DNA from: Psychrobacter sp. 72-O-c
GTDB lineage: Bacteria; Pseudomonadota; Gammaproteobacteria; Pseudomonadales; Moraxellaceae
Length of the DNA stretch: 50,384 nt
Reading direction: 5' to 3'
Assembly: GCF_904846605.1 (NCBI RefSeq)
Contig: NZ_CAJHBI010000025.1
Location: 1 to 50,384 of the forward strand
Every line of letters begins with the position of its first letter. The stretch's first letter is position 1. Below, piece by piece: positions 9,414-19,031 of the stretch. A program made the position numbers and the translations under genes. Below the pieces are notes generated by a model. The model ran no database searches. It saw only the letters and a program-made list of their open reading frames with translations, and was not told where the DNA came from.

Positions 9414-10715
9414 TTAACGACTGTTCTGAATAAACCATTGCTCGATCACGCTGTTAGCAGGATCGTGGTTACTTTGCTGCTGTAGTGTTTGTTTGGTGCT
9501 AGCGAGGGTTTTTAATTGCTCCATATAAGCGCGCGGCTGCAACAGCTGCATAACCGTCCGGCAGATATTTTCGCCACTCGCCTGCTCTTGGATAAGCTCA
9601 GGAACAATCGCCTTACCCGCTAGAATATTAGGTAGCGCCACGTAGGGCACTTTTACCAAGCGTTTGGCGATTTGATAGGTCAGCTGATTTAGCTGATAAA
9701 TAACTACCATCGGACGTTCAAGGAGCATGGCCTCAAGTGTGGCGGTACCCGAGGCAAGCATAACCATATCTGATGCTGCCATCGCTTGTTGGCTAAAGGC
9801 AGGCTGACTGTCATCATAGACCACGACAATAGCCGCTCGCAATTTTTCTGAGCGCTTATCTATCACATCTTGGACGATATATTGGTGATTTTGATCAACG
9901 GTTGGAATGATAAAACACAGTTTAGGATCTAGTAATATCAGCTTTTGGATACCATCGAGCATCAGTGGCAAGATAGCTGTGATTTCACCGCGCCGTGACC
10001 CCGGCATAACACAAATCAGCTGGCTAACTTCATCGAAACGCTCAATAAAAAATTGCTGCAGACCATCGTTGTGCCAGACCAGCTCACTACGCAGCTGATT
10101 GGTTGGTGTGTCTATTAATTGTTGATCAATAGTTCTTAGTAGCGGATGCCCAACACATATCGCCGGATGGTCATAACGCTCGTATACCGATAGCTCGAAT
10201 GGAAATAGACACAGCACTAAATTGGTCGCTTCCTTAATACCGTGTATGCGTGACTCGCGCCAAGCCCATATTGACGGGCTGACATACTGTACACAGAACA
10301 CGCCTTGGGGCTTGAGTTTTTTGGCGACTCGTAGATTAAAATCAGGCGCATCAATACCGACAAACCAATCGATATGAGCGGTCTTAAAAGCTTTTAACAA
10401 CTCACGGCGGGCTTTAAGCAAGTCAGGTAATTGCGCCAATACTTCCACTAAGCCCATCACTGCTAAGCGTGATAACGGGAAAATGCTTTGTAGACCTTGT
10501 GCCTGCATTTTCGTACCACCAACGCCTACCCAAACGATATCATCGCGCAAATTATTCATTTGCTGCATAAAGTCTGCACCCAAGCTATCGCCTGACACTT
10601 CACCTGCGACAATTCCAATCACTAGCGGCGTGACGGTTACCTGCTGCAGGTCATCATGAGCATGGGTTTGGTAGGTTAAATCAGTAGGTTTGTGAGGGGT
10701 AGTAGAATCTGTCAT
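9414..10715 (-). CDS. lpxB: Lipid-A-disaccharide synthase
   Basis: This peripheral membrane glycosyltransferase condenses UDP-2,3-diacylglucosamine with lipid X to make the lipid A disaccharide. GIVAGEVSGDSLGADFM, near residue 33, is the hallmark N-terminal motif. FVGIDAPDFNLR, YVSPSIWAWRESR, MPGSRRGEI and LASGTATLEAMLLERPMVV complete the family pattern. A polar N-terminal extension of about 30 residues precedes the domain. It is the upstream gene of an lpxB-rnhB pair. Its presence implies a Gram-negative outer membrane. Confidence 0.95.
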   Translation of the reverse strand: MTDSTTPHKPTDLTYQTHAHDDLQQVTVTPLVIGIVAGEVSGDSLGADFMQQMNNLRDDIVWVGVGGTKMQAQGLQSIFPLSRLAVMGLVEVLAQLPDLLKARRELLKAFKTAHIDWFVGIDAPDFNLRVAKKLKPQGVFCVQYVSPSIWAWRESRIHGIKEATNLVLCLFPFELSVYERYDHPAICVGHPLLRTIDQQLIDTPTNQLRSELVWHNDGLQQFFIERFDEVSQLICVMPGSRRGEITAILPLMLDGIQKLILLDPKLCFIIPTVDQNHQYIVQDVIDKRSEKLRAAIVVVYDDSQPAFSQQAMAASDMVMLASGTATLEAMLLERPMVVIYQLNQLTYQIAKRLVKVPYVALPNILAGKAIVPELIQEQASGENICRTVMQLLQPRAYMEQLKTLASTKQTLQQQSNHDPANSVIEQWFIQNSR

Positions 10716-11121
10716 GACAAGCTCTCAATAGTAACAAAGCATAATGGACAACATAAAATATAGCACAAGCAGTTTGTTGTTAGGCGATAACGAATATTAC
10801 CCTAAGCATGACTGCTTATTTTAGCGTCATGCTGTTTATATCGCCATCATACGTGACGACGATACAAATAGCCAAATTGCAGGGTTATGGGCAACCGATG
10901 ACCGCTTAAAAAGCCCCTCAATAGATAATGGACAGTCAACGAATCAAGCAGAAAATAACAGTCGAAAATTTGACTAAACGTTCCAATAACTAACAAGCAT
11001 AACGAAAATTTAGTTTCCTCATTCCAGTTATCAGTTAATTAACTGGCCGACTACCCTTGTCAACTGGCCTTTTTCACCGCATAATGAATATTCCTATAAA
11101 TTAGCTAAACGACGTATAATC
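10716..11121. other. Divergent intergenic region between lpxB and the DAHP synthase gene
   Basis: This 406-bp gap must hold promoters for both genes. An inverted repeat CCAGTTA/TAACTGG with a 9-nt loop is at 11024-11046. It is followed by GGCC...GGCC and a short T-run ending near 11074, about 50 bp before the start codon. That could be a weak terminator or attenuator ahead of the aromatic biosynthesis gene. I see no leader peptide rich in aromatic residues. Confidence 0.3.
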
Positions 11122-12204
11122 ATGACCACACCAGCTACTCATAACGCAGATATTGATGACGTGAATATTGAACAATTCATCCCTTTGATTACTCCCGCTG
11201 AGCTAAAAACTGAGCTGCCCCTGACAGAACCTGCCTATAATACTGTCTTAAAAGGCCGTAATACCATTCAAGATATCTTGGATGGTAAAGATAAGCGGCT
11301 GTTTGTGGTGATTGGCCCTTGCTCTATTCATGACATTAAGGCAGCACACGAATATGCTGACCGCTTGGCCATATTGGCAAAAGAGGTTGAAGACACTATT
11401 TTTGTAGTGATGCGCGTCTACTTCGAAAAGCCGCGCACCACGGTCGGCTGGAAAGGCATGATCAATGACCCTGATATGAACGACAGCTTTGATATCGAAA
11501 AAGGTCTGCGTACCGCTCGTAAGCTACTGATTGATTTGAATGAAAAAGGCTTGCCTTGCGCGACCGAAGCACTGGATCCCAATACCCCGCAGTACATGCA
11601 AGACTTGATCAGCTGGTCAGCCATTGGTGCACGTACTACTGAAAGCCAAACTCATCGTGAAATGAGTTCAGGCTTATCTTGTCCCGTAGGCTTTAAGAAT
11701 GGTACGGATGGTGGCATGACCGTCGCTGTCAATGCTATGCAAGCGGTAAAAGCTGGCCATAGCTTCTTGGGTCTGTCATCAGACGGTAAGGTTTGTATCA
11801 TCAAATCCAAAGGCAACCCTTACGCCCACGTAGTATTGCGCGGTGGTAATGGCAAACCTAACTACGATGAAACGGCTGTTGAAGAAGTAGAAAACGCACT
11901 AGCTAAAGGCAAAACCAGTGGCAAGATTATGATCGACTCAAGTCATGCTAATTCTGGTAAAGACCCCTACCTGCAGCCAATGGTCATTAACAACGTTGCT
12001 GAGCAAATTCAGAACGGTAATAAATCTATCATCGGTATGATGATTGAGAGCCATCTTAAAGGCGGTAGCCAAAAATTAACCGCTGATTTGGATGCCTTAG
12101 AATACGGTATGTCTATCACCGATGGTTGCCTCGACTGGGATAGTACTGTTACTGCGATACATAACCTACGTGATATGGTAAAAGATGTATTGCCCAATCG
12201 TTAG
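11122..12204 (+). CDS. 3-deoxy-7-phosphoheptulonate synthase (DAHP synthase, class I)
   Basis: This enzyme catalyses the first step of the shikimate pathway, joining phosphoenolpyruvate and erythrose 4-phosphate. The 360-residue protein has the AroF/G/H motifs: VVIGPCSIHD with a metal-binding Cys, MRVYFEKPRTTVGWKG, ALDPNTPQYMQDLISWSAIGART, VGFKNGTDG, MIDSSHANS and MMIESHL. The amino acid that inhibits it cannot be told from motifs, so no isozyme symbol is given. It is monocistronic, with a terminator immediately downstream. Confidence 0.94.
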   Translation: MTTPATHNADIDDVNIEQFIPLITPAELKTELPLTEPAYNTVLKGRNTIQDILDGKDKRLFVVIGPCSIHDIKAAHEYADRLAILAKEVEDTIFVVMRVYFEKPRTTVGWKGMINDPDMNDSFDIEKGLRTARKLLIDLNEKGLPCATEALDPNTPQYMQDLISWSAIGARTTESQTHREMSSGLSCPVGFKNGTDGGMTVAVNAMQAVKAGHSFLGLSSDGKVCIIKSKGNPYAHVVLRGGNGKPNYDETAVEEVENALAKGKTSGKIMIDSSHANSGKDPYLQPMVINNVAEQIQNGNKSIIGMMIESHLKGGSQKLTADLDALEYGMSITDGCLDWDSTVTAIHNLRDMVKDVLPNR

Positions 12205-12241
12205 TTAGCTAATCATCCGTTATAAGTTTTATGAAAAACCC

Positions 12242-12271
12242 AAAGCCCGTCTATGCATAGATGGGCTTTTT
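12242..12271 (+). terminator. Rho-independent terminator after the DAHP synthase gene
   Basis: AAAGCCCGTCTA and TAGATGGGCTTTTT form a near-perfect stem with a 4-nt loop and a T-run. It lies between convergent genes and could also terminate the minus-strand coiled-coil gene ending at 12277. Confidence 0.85.
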
Positions 12272-12276
12272 GTGGT

Positions 12277-12564
12277 CTATTCTTCTAACTTTTTCTCTTT
12301 TTTAACCTTTTTGTCTTTCTTACGTTCTTCTTCAAGTTGTTTTAACAGCTGTAAGCCTTTTTTTCTGTGCGCATGAATTAAGGCGAGTTCGTTAGATATT
12401 TTTTCTTTATTGCCATTACCTTCTGCAAACTTTACCTCTAACTCTTTTTCACGTTTGCTTAATTTCTTAAGGACTTGCTTTAAGTACTTAATCTTTGCTT
12501 TACACTTCTTGTTCTCTACTCCCAGATATTCTTCTGCTATTTTTATCAATTCATTGGCTTTCAT
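12277..12564 (-). CDS. Small charged coiled-coil protein, coupled to the Na/Pi cotransporter gene
   Basis: This 95-residue protein is dominated by Lys and Glu and starts MKANELIKIAEEYLG. Heptad-like spacing from about residue 18 to the end suggests a long coiled coil, and the tail is almost entirely Lys/Glu. The start at 12564 has GGGAG 8 nt upstream. The gene begins one base after the transporter stop, so translation is probably coupled. I do not recognise the family. By position it may be an accessory of the transporter, but nothing in the sequence shows a function. Confidence 0.7.
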   Translation of the reverse strand: MKANELIKIAEEYLGVENKKCKAKIKYLKQVLKKLSKREKELEVKFAEGNGNKEKISNELALIHAHRKKGLQLLKQLEEERKKDKKVKKEKKLEE

Positions 12565-12565
12565 A

Positions 12566-14395
12566 TCAGATACTCCCTTGTTCTTTGATTTTACGAGTGG
12601 CAATAGCATCCGCTATTTCTTGATCATCCAACATTAAGCTTTGCTCGACTTCATGTATATTGGCATCAGCACTCTTAAATAGAATCGCGGCAATTTCTAA
12701 TAGCTGATTGGCTATGTTATTGGTGTAGCTATTGTCGTTCATCAAAGACGTCGCCATAGCACCCGTGACTTTTTTATCTCGAATGAGCTGATCGATATCG
12801 ACTATAAATTGCTGGTCTGCTTGGGTGACACCAACTCTCAGCGCTTCAATGGTCGAAATCATCGTTCTCAGCTCATCTGGGTCATCCTGCATTTCAGCAA
12901 GACTTCTAAGGATAACGCCTAAGCGATAGCGAATTTTATTGTACTCAACGCGCACATAGGGATTAGGGCCATTTAAATATTTGGATAAGTTCTTGTGTAG
13001 ATGTTTGGTATTTTTGATGCCAGTTAGCATACTTCTGCCAGCAGAGCGCAGCTCAAACATCTCATTATTTTGCTCTTGAGACATATTCTCGTGAGCAGTT
13101 CGCCCGATAAAGTTGACTATCTCTGTATAGAGTCCTTTGATTTTATTAGTATATTCCTCATTAAGATTTACGGGAATAGGTTTTTCAAAAGAGTCTACAA
13201 CTTCTCTAATAGGTGTATTTGAATAGATGTCTTCAACTTTAAAACTCAAGCCATGACAGAGGATGCCAAAGAAGTAATTATATAGATTAAGAGTTTCATT
13301 AAGTATCGCCTCTACGGCAAGTTCAGGTAGGTTTAAAGCGGAGTCTTTTAGATATATAGGTTCTGCAATGTCATAGTCTTTATCGGGTAATAGTTTGGTG
13401 ATGACGTCCCCTAGCTTCTTGATGAAAGGCAGCATCAAGACAACGCCCAGTAAATTAAATAAGGTGTGAAAAACAGCCAATTTAAGGGTGTAGTTGTCAG
13501 CAGTTATGTTTAGGCGCTCAGACAACCAATCAACTGCAATCATTAATTGTGAGATTAAGGCGATAGCCACCAATCCGGTAATCACATTAAAAACCAGATG
13601 CGCGGCCGCCAGCCGTTTGCCGTTGACACCCACACTCATCGCGCCAATTATCGCGGTGATAGTCGTCCCTACATTACTGCCAATTGCCAGTGCTAAAGCA
13701 TTGTCGTAAGTTATTTGCTGACTTGCTAGGGCGGTAATAATCAATACCAATGTGGCGTGGCTAGATTGCATGATTACCGTTGCCACAATACCAATTAGGG
13801 TATATATCAGCAATCCTTTGAGACCGGTCATAGCGTAAGCGGTTAAATCAATATGCTCACGAAACAGCTCAAAGCCTTCTTTCATATAATGGATACCTAG
13901 GAATAAAAATCCTAAACCGGTCAATATATAGCCAATGCCTTTTAATTCTTTAGATTTTTGCAGTATTAAAATGACCCCAAACACCAACATCGGCATCGCA
14001 TAGGCCGAAATATCAACTTTAAGGCCAAAACCTGCGACCAGCCAAGCGCCTGTCGTCGTTCCTAAATTTGCACCAAAGATAATACCGATACCTGACGCCA
14101 AAGTAATCAAGCCTGCAGACAAAAAAGAGATAGCAATGATAGAAACTAAAGAGCTCGATTGCATCAAAGTGGTCGTTACCATCCCAAAGCTCATGCTTTT
14201 CCATAAGTTATTGGTGGTTTTTTTTAGAATTTTTTCTAGGAGTCCACCAGTGAAAGCTTTGAAACCTTCTTCCAGCGCTAACATTCCCAGCAGAAACATC
14301 GCCACACCCGCAGCGATCTGCTTTAGGTTTGGACTGACCCAAAAGCCATAAGATAGGATAATAAAAACAGTTAACAGTATTATTTTTCTATACAT
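12566..14395 (-). CDS. Na/Pi cotransporter family protein with C-terminal PhoU-like domain
   Basis: This 609-residue inner-membrane protein has two Na/Pi-cotransporter repeats in its N-terminal ~330 residues. Each repeat carries a QSS signature: ATTTLMQSSSLVSI near residue 75 and ATVIMQSSHATLVL near residue 208. Each is followed by a Gly-rich GANLGTT or GSNVGTT motif. The C-terminal ~250 residues are soluble and helical, resembling a PhoU-like regulatory region. It probably imports phosphate with sodium (NptA/YjbB type), although some relatives export. The downstream coiled-coil gene is separated by one base. It is separated from the Mrp operon by 128 bp. Confidence 0.88.
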   Translation of the reverse strand: MYRKIILLTVFIILSYGFWVSPNLKQIAAGVAMFLLGMLALEEGFKAFTGGLLEKILKKTTNNLWKSMSFGMVTTTLMQSSSLVSIIAISFLSAGLITLASGIGIIFGANLGTTTGAWLVAGFGLKVDISAYAMPMLVFGVILILQKSKELKGIGYILTGLGFLFLGIHYMKEGFELFREHIDLTAYAMTGLKGLLIYTLIGIVATVIMQSSHATLVLIITALASQQITYDNALALAIGSNVGTTITAIIGAMSVGVNGKRLAAAHLVFNVITGLVAIALISQLMIAVDWLSERLNITADNYTLKLAVFHTLFNLLGVVLMLPFIKKLGDVITKLLPDKDYDIAEPIYLKDSALNLPELAVEAILNETLNLYNYFFGILCHGLSFKVEDIYSNTPIREVVDSFEKPIPVNLNEEYTNKIKGLYTEIVNFIGRTAHENMSQEQNNEMFELRSAGRSMLTGIKNTKHLHKNLSKYLNGPNPYVRVEYNKIRYRLGVILRSLAEMQDDPDELRTMISTIEALRVGVTQADQQFIVDIDQLIRDKKVTGAMATSLMNDNSYTNNIANQLLEIAAILFKSADANIHEVEQSLMLDDQEIADAIATRKIKEQGSI

Positions 14396-14523
14396 TCGAT
14401 TGATTATCCATTTTAGTGATAAAACAATTATGTTCAGAAAATGATACTAACAACAGGCACACCAGCCATTAGAATCCCAGCCGCTTTAAATGCACTTATA
14501 CCCAGAGATTTAAGTCAAAATCA

Positions 14524-16035
14524 TCACGGCTCAGTGTTGAAATACTCACGATCAGTAATAAACTGCGCCCAAGCAATTGGACCAACATCGTACATTGCTA
14601 ATATGCCAAAGGCGACCACTGCAAAGGCAGTTAGCGCTGGTGGTAGCAGTAATTGCCAAGGCGTTACTGGCCAAGGATTCTTGGCGGTAACTTTGCTCGG
14701 CCACTGAGCCGGTGCTGGTAGCAACCAAAGGCGCCATAAGATAGGTAGGAAGTATATGGCATTCAGCGCCGTTGAAATCCATAGTACCCAAACCACCCAG
14801 TCCATTTGCGCAGCTATAGCACCATTTTTTAACCAGTATTTGGTGACAGCACCTGCTGTCAAGGGCGCACCCATCATCCCTAAAGCGGCGATGCTAAAGG
14901 ATATGCTAGTTAGCGGCATGCGCCGGCCAGCTCCATTCATATCACGAATTTTATAAACACCAAGCGTTTCAGCGTAATTACCCGCACTAAAAAATAGCGT
15001 TATTTTCATAACACCTTGATGTACTAGATGCACCAGTCCACCAATGGTTCCAACAGGACCGAACAAGGCAGTACCTAAGGCAATGTATGACACTTGACTC
15101 ACGGTAGAATACGCTAGTCGTTTTTTTAAGTCTTCTTGGAAAACAGCGAGCAAACTACCCCATACGATAGTTATAGACGCCCAAATAGCTAATGGCAATA
15201 ACAGCTTTAGCTGCTGAGCGAATTCTATCCCGAACACCTCGTAAACCACACGGACGATACCAAAGGCGCCGGCTTTTACTACCGCTACGGCATGCAGCAA
15301 AGCACTAACGGGTGCAGGTGCCACCATGGCTTTTGGTAGCCAACCGTGCAGTGGCACCAACGCTGCTTTTACACCCAATCCAATCATTAGTAGAATAAAA
15401 ATAATAACCAGCGAGGTATGATGCTCCGCGCCTAAGCCACTCAAAAAACCACCTTCGGTAAATTCCAAATTGCCGGTCAGGGTATAGAGCCATACCGTTC
15501 CCAGCAACATCAGACTACCGCCGCCGAGGGTATAGATCAGATAAGTTTGCCCAGCTTTGCGCGCCGCCTCAGTACCGCGATGTACCACCAACGGATACGT
15601 CGTTAGGGTCAGTAGCTCATAGAAAATTAAAAATGTTAGCAGATTACCAGCCATGGCCACGCCAATTGCGGCGGTAACGCACAAACTAAAAAAGCCAAAG
15701 AAGCGACTACGGTGGGGCTCATTTTCCAAATAACCTATAGCGTAAATTGTCGTAAGTAGCCACAGGCAAGCGGATAAGGTGACAAAAAACAGTGCCAGTG
15801 GATCAGCTCGCAATACCAGCTCGATACCTGGTAGTAGCACCCATCGCGCTTCATAGCTATAACCTTGGGTAACCCCCCATAGCATCCAACCTACGAGCAC
15901 AAGCTTTAAGGTAGCACCGGCCAAGTTAAGCACGGTACGAATACGCACGCTTTTTTCAGGTAGCTTAAAAATGATAATTGCCGGTAACAGTGAGCCCAAC
16001 ACCACCAAACACGGCAAAAGAGCGCTTAAGTTCAT
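14524..16035 (-). CDS. Mrp-type antiporter, second MrpD/NuoL-like membrane subunit
   Basis: This 503-residue multi-spanning protein of the proton-conducting membrane transporter family (PF00361 type) is about 14 helices by hydrophobicity. The conserved Glu lies in LLTFLIFYELLTLTTYPLV, and Lys residues occur in LGVKAALVPLHGWLPKAM and the VAVVKAGAFGIVRV helix. It is the last gene of the operon and overlaps the preceding D-type gene by 4 bp (ATGA). It may replace the missing long MrpA N-terminal half as the second antiporter-like channel, but that is inferred from operon content only. Confidence 0.85.
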   Translation of the reverse strand: MNLSALLPCLVVLGSLLPAIIIFKLPEKSVRIRTVLNLAGATLKLVLVGWMLWGVTQGYSYEARWVLLPGIELVLRADPLALFFVTLSACLWLLTTIYAIGYLENEPHRSRFFGFFSLCVTAAIGVAMAGNLLTFLIFYELLTLTTYPLVVHRGTEAARKAGQTYLIYTLGGGSLMLLGTVWLYTLTGNLEFTEGGFLSGLGAEHHTSLVIIFILLMIGLGVKAALVPLHGWLPKAMVAPAPVSALLHAVAVVKAGAFGIVRVVYEVFGIEFAQQLKLLLPLAIWASITIVWGSLLAVFQEDLKKRLAYSTVSQVSYIALGTALFGPVGTIGGLVHLVHQGVMKITLFFSAGNYAETLGVYKIRDMNGAGRRMPLTSISFSIAALGMMGAPLTAGAVTKYWLKNGAIAAQMDWVVWVLWISTALNAIYFLPILWRLWLLPAPAQWPSKVTAKNPWPVTPWQLLLPPALTAFAVVAFGILAMYDVGPIAWAQFITDREYFNTEP

Positions 16036-17483
16036 GACCCACTCCCACTAAAAGGTGCGCCAATCTGCAATAGTGACAAAAAGGGTACCGCCAAAAAGCC
16101 CAGCGTAATAGCACCGAGCGCCAATAGTAATGCTGCCCATTCCATACGTGCAGGTATCCTTGATGGTTCGTGGGTCACTTCAGCCTGTGTAAAGCAGCGC
16201 CCCAATACTTTGAATATATAAAGTGCGGCAAGCAGCCCACCAATAAGCATTACCGCCACCAAGTCCCAACGCCCCTGCACCAATGCAGCCTCTAGCATTA
16301 ACCACTTACCAATAAATCCGCCGCTGGGCGGTAAACCCATAATACTAACCCCAGCTAAAGCGAACGCAAAAGCGCTTAGTGGCAGGCGCTGCACCACACG
16401 ATCAAGATCTTTGATGCGATCATGCCTGCCAAAGTGCAGAAGGTTACCGGCTGCTAAAAACATAGCCGCTTTTGCCAGAGCATGAGAAAGTGCCAGTATT
16501 GCAGCCGCATGCCACGCACCCGCTGCAGCTGCTAGCGGAAACACTAAGAATAAATAGCCTATCTGTGCCACCGTGGAGTAGGCTACCAGCAGCTTTAAGC
16601 GAGTCTGACGCAAGGCCTGAACAGAACCCCATAAAATAGCCACCGAACCCATTACGCCAAGAAGCACTGCCACAATGTCGCCAGAGATAGGCCCGAACAG
16701 CGATACCCATAAACGTACCAAAATGTAGAATGAGGCCTTCACCACCAGCGCTGAGAGCACCGCACTTACAGGGGATGGGGCACTGGCGTGAGCAGGTGGC
16801 AACCAAAAATGCAACGGAAATAGCGCGGTTTTTAGTGCTAATCCAACTATCATCAGAACCAAGGCGGCCCATGCTGCTGGCTCTGGTGTTATGCGCTCTG
16901 CCAGGATAGAGATATCTACGCTGCCAAAGGTGTGATACAGCAATACAACGCCCAACAGATAGGCAATAGACCCAGCCAGCGTTGATAACAGATAACGCAT
17001 GGCACCAGCAAGGGCGTCACGGCTGCCAGACAATGCTGTTAAGGCTACAGCTGCCAATCCCATTAATTCTAGCGTGACGTACAGATTGAATAAATCCGCC
17101 GAAAGAAATAAAGCGTTTAACGCCGCTAGCAACAATAACCAAATAGGCCAGAACCGATGCGCTTGCTCGGCATTGAAATACGCCGAAGCGTAGATACTAC
17201 AGCCGGCTCCAACCAAAGCGGTCGCCATCAGCATCACTAGGCTTAAGCCATCGGCATACAACTCAATACCTAGGGGCGCATCCCAGCCGCCCAACGAATG
17301 CTGAAACACACCCTGCTGCCAAATCTGTAAGCCTAGACCAGCCACTGCGATTATCATCACTAAGCTATAGGTTAATACCAGTGTCTGCGCTGTACGTGGC
17401 CACACAAATACCATCATCGCCGTGATAAGCGGCAAAATAATTAGCATCATCGCCCATGGAATACTCAATAAAATATCGATCAT
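16032..17483 (-). CDS. Na+/H+ (Mrp) antiporter subunit D
   Basis: This 483-residue proton-conducting membrane transporter has about 14 predicted helices. The conserved Glu lies in LFNLYVTLELMGLAAVAL near residue 140, and LALKTALFPLHFWLPPAHA and VVKASFYILVRLW carry the lysines of the proton path. HALAKAAMFLAAGN and GLPPSGGFIGKWLML are typical MrpD/NuoN motifs. It overlaps subunit C upstream and the second D-like gene downstream, each by 4 bp. It should act with the other small subunits as a cation/proton antiporter in the inner membrane. Confidence 0.88.
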   Translation of the reverse strand: MIDILLSIPWAMMLIILPLITAMMVFVWPRTAQTLVLTYSLVMIIAVAGLGLQIWQQGVFQHSLGGWDAPLGIELYADGLSLVMLMATALVGAGCSIYASAYFNAEQAHRFWPIWLLLLAALNALFLSADLFNLYVTLELMGLAAVALTALSGSRDALAGAMRYLLSTLAGSIAYLLGVVLLYHTFGSVDISILAERITPEPAAWAALVLMIVGLALKTALFPLHFWLPPAHASAPSPVSAVLSALVVKASFYILVRLWVSLFGPISGDIVAVLLGVMGSVAILWGSVQALRQTRLKLLVAYSTVAQIGYLFLVFPLAAAAGAWHAAAILALSHALAKAAMFLAAGNLLHFGRHDRIKDLDRVVQRLPLSAFAFALAGVSIMGLPPSGGFIGKWLMLEAALVQGRWDLVAVMLIGGLLAALYIFKVLGRCFTQAEVTHEPSRIPARMEWAALLLALGAITLGFLAVPFLSLLQIGAPFSGSGS

Positions 17484-17794
17484 TCTGAGTTTGCTTCCTT
17501 GTTTGGTAGCACTGGCTGACCGGTAATTGCTGTCAGTTTCAGCATAAGTACCAGCGCCAGCGCGGTGGCTGCAACTGCCACTACAATACCAGTGATGATC
17601 ATGGCATGGGGCACCGGATCTGGTATGGCAGTGCCTGTGCGCGTGGCTAATGCTGCTAGCAACAAAAACACCCCACTACCCATTATGTTCAGCGCCAGAA
17701 TTTTACGCAGCAGATGACGATAGCGTAATAATCCATGTAAGCCAATTGCAAAAAGCCCCACACCTGCCAGCCCATATATTAACGCCGCGCTCAT
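17480..17794 (-). CDS. Na+/H+ (Mrp) antiporter subunit C (NuoK-like)
   Basis: This 104-residue protein has three predicted helices. GLHGLLRYRHLLRKILALNIMGSGVFLLL and PVPHAMIITGIVVAVAATALAL are the MrpC/NuoK signature segments. I chose the ATG at 17794, which shares one base with the upstream stop (TGATG), because AAGGAG is 8 nt before it. An ATG two codons earlier (17800) is only 2 nt from that site. It overlaps the D gene by 4 bp. Confidence 0.88.
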   Translation of the reverse strand: MSAALIYGLAGVGLFAIGLHGLLRYRHLLRKILALNIMGSGVFLLLAALATRTGTAIPDPVPHAMIITGIVVAVAATALALVLMLKLTAITGQPVLPNKEANSE

Positions 17795-18744
17795 CACCAT
17801 TTCTCCTTACTCGGGCGCGTGCCCATAAACAACGCAATAAGCGCGGCTGCAATAGAAAGTGTAGCCGCCGTTTCGATGACTAATATAAGCACTCCAGCCC
17901 ACTCGATTGGCAACTGTAAAAATCGGCCTTCTAGGAGCCCAGTAATAATGCCCAGCAGCAAAAATGTTGCCGGTCCTAATACCAGCAGCAAGCGTAGAGG
18001 CCAACCGACCCATGCATCAGGTAACCGCGAGCCTGACAACAGCATCAGCACCCCTGCAGCTGCCAGCACAGCGCCGGCTTGAAAGGCGCCGCCGGGACCA
18101 TAAGCGCCCACCCAAAGTAAATACGCCGCCACCATAATTAGTAAGGGCACTAACAGTCGTGATAGCGTATCCAGAACCAATCCTGGTGCTGTCTCTTGTC
18201 GTGGTAGTGGCAAACCTAATGACCACACGCCAAGCAGCGCTAGCAACAGTACAAATAACTCAAGCAAAGTGTCATAACCACGAAAATTCAGTAGTACGGC
18301 TGTCACCGGATTAGTGACCCCACTATTACCTAAATCGGCAGCAACACTGATACTGAGTCCAGCAGCCTCCGGTGGTAACATCCAAACGGCATATCCCAGT
18401 CCTGTCGCGACAAGCACCGCAATCGCTAAACTTGCGAGCGTACGGACACTGCTAAAACGGTTGCCAAGCTCTATGCTTTCCAAATTGGTAACTGATGTAC
18501 TGGCATGCAAATTTTTGTAAGCCGTTAGTAATAATGCTCCGGTTAAACCGGCACCAATAGCCGCTTCAGCCAAAGCCACATCTGGCGCATTTAAGCGTAC
18601 CCAAGCCAACGCCATCATCAGTCCGAAGGCAATAAACAGCACAATAGCCTTAAACAGTTTGGCACTGCTAAGTGCCCCCCAAGCCAACCCTAGCGCTATC
18701 AGTCCAATCACGATGTCAATGGCAGAACCAATCAGCGTCTCCAT
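17794..18744 (-). CDS. Mrp antiporter subunit B fused to an MrpA C-terminal-like (DUF4040) domain
   Basis: This is a 316-residue membrane protein. The first ~90 residues (FKAIVLFIAFGLMMALAW, then LNAPDVALAEAAIGAGLTGA) match the DUF4040 region found at the MrpA C-terminus. The rest is an MrpB-like domain, including YDTLLELFVLLLALLGVW and GPGGAFQAGAVLAAAGVL. The ATG at 18744 was chosen because the 36 codons upstream would overlap subunit G heavily and do not look like a membrane-protein N-terminus. It overlaps subunit G by 13 bp. No full-length MrpA occurs in the operon, so this fusion keeps only the A tail. Confidence 0.85.
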   Translation of the reverse strand: METLIGSAIDIVIGLIALGLAWGALSSAKLFKAIVLFIAFGLMMALAWVRLNAPDVALAEAAIGAGLTGALLLTAYKNLHASTSVTNLESIELGNRFSSVRTLASLAIAVLVATGLGYAVWMLPPEAAGLSISVAADLGNSGVTNPVTAVLLNFRGYDTLLELFVLLLALLGVWSLGLPLPRQETAPGLVLDTLSRLLVPLLIMVAAYLLWVGAYGPGGAFQAGAVLAAAGVLMLLSGSRLPDAWVGWPLRLLLVLGPATFLLLGIITGLLEGRFLQLPIEWAGVLILVIETAATLSIAAALIALFMGTRPSKEKW

Positions 18745-19031
18745 GGTCGAATACCCCGTTGCAACGCCCCGTGCGCAACCAAATAAGATACGCTCGCGCC
18801 AGCAAGCAGCACTAGTAGCCAAACCAGTACTAATTTTGCCACTACAGGCCAAGATTCTGCTTGTACTGCCAACCCTATCACTATAAAGCCCAGCCCTAAA
18901 TTATCGGCCTTAGTAAGGGCATGAAGCCGGGTAAAAACATCTGGGAAACGCAATAAACCTAGCGTGCCCGCTAAAAAGAACACGCCGCCCATGAGCAGCA
19001 TGAATGCAGAAAAATAGTCACTTACTGTCAT
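18732..19031 (-). CDS. Na+/H+ (Mrp) antiporter subunit G
   Basis: This 99-residue protein has three helices. LLMGGVFFLAGTLGLLRFPD followed by VFTRLHALTKADNLGLGF is the MrpG signature. The ATG at 19031 lies 7 nt after GGAGA. The ATG two codons upstream is too close to that site. It overlaps subunit F by 14 bp at its start and the A'B fusion by 13 bp at its end. Confidence 0.88.
   Translation of the reverse strand: MTVSDYFSAFMLLMGGVFFLAGTLGLLRFPDVFTRLHALTKADNLGLGFIVIGLAVQAESWPVVAKLVLVWLLVLLAGASVSYLVAHGALQRGIRPWRR

Noticed and set aside
10930..11074. Leader-peptide attenuator or riboswitch before the DAHP synthase gene
   Set aside because: The short frame present is not rich in Phe, Tyr or Trp, and the hairpins are weak; the evidence does not reach a call beyond noting the inverted repeat.
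14441..14707. 88-codon plus-strand frame at the end of the Mrp operon
   Set aside because: It lies mostly antisense to the second D-type gene and its peptide has no coherent features.
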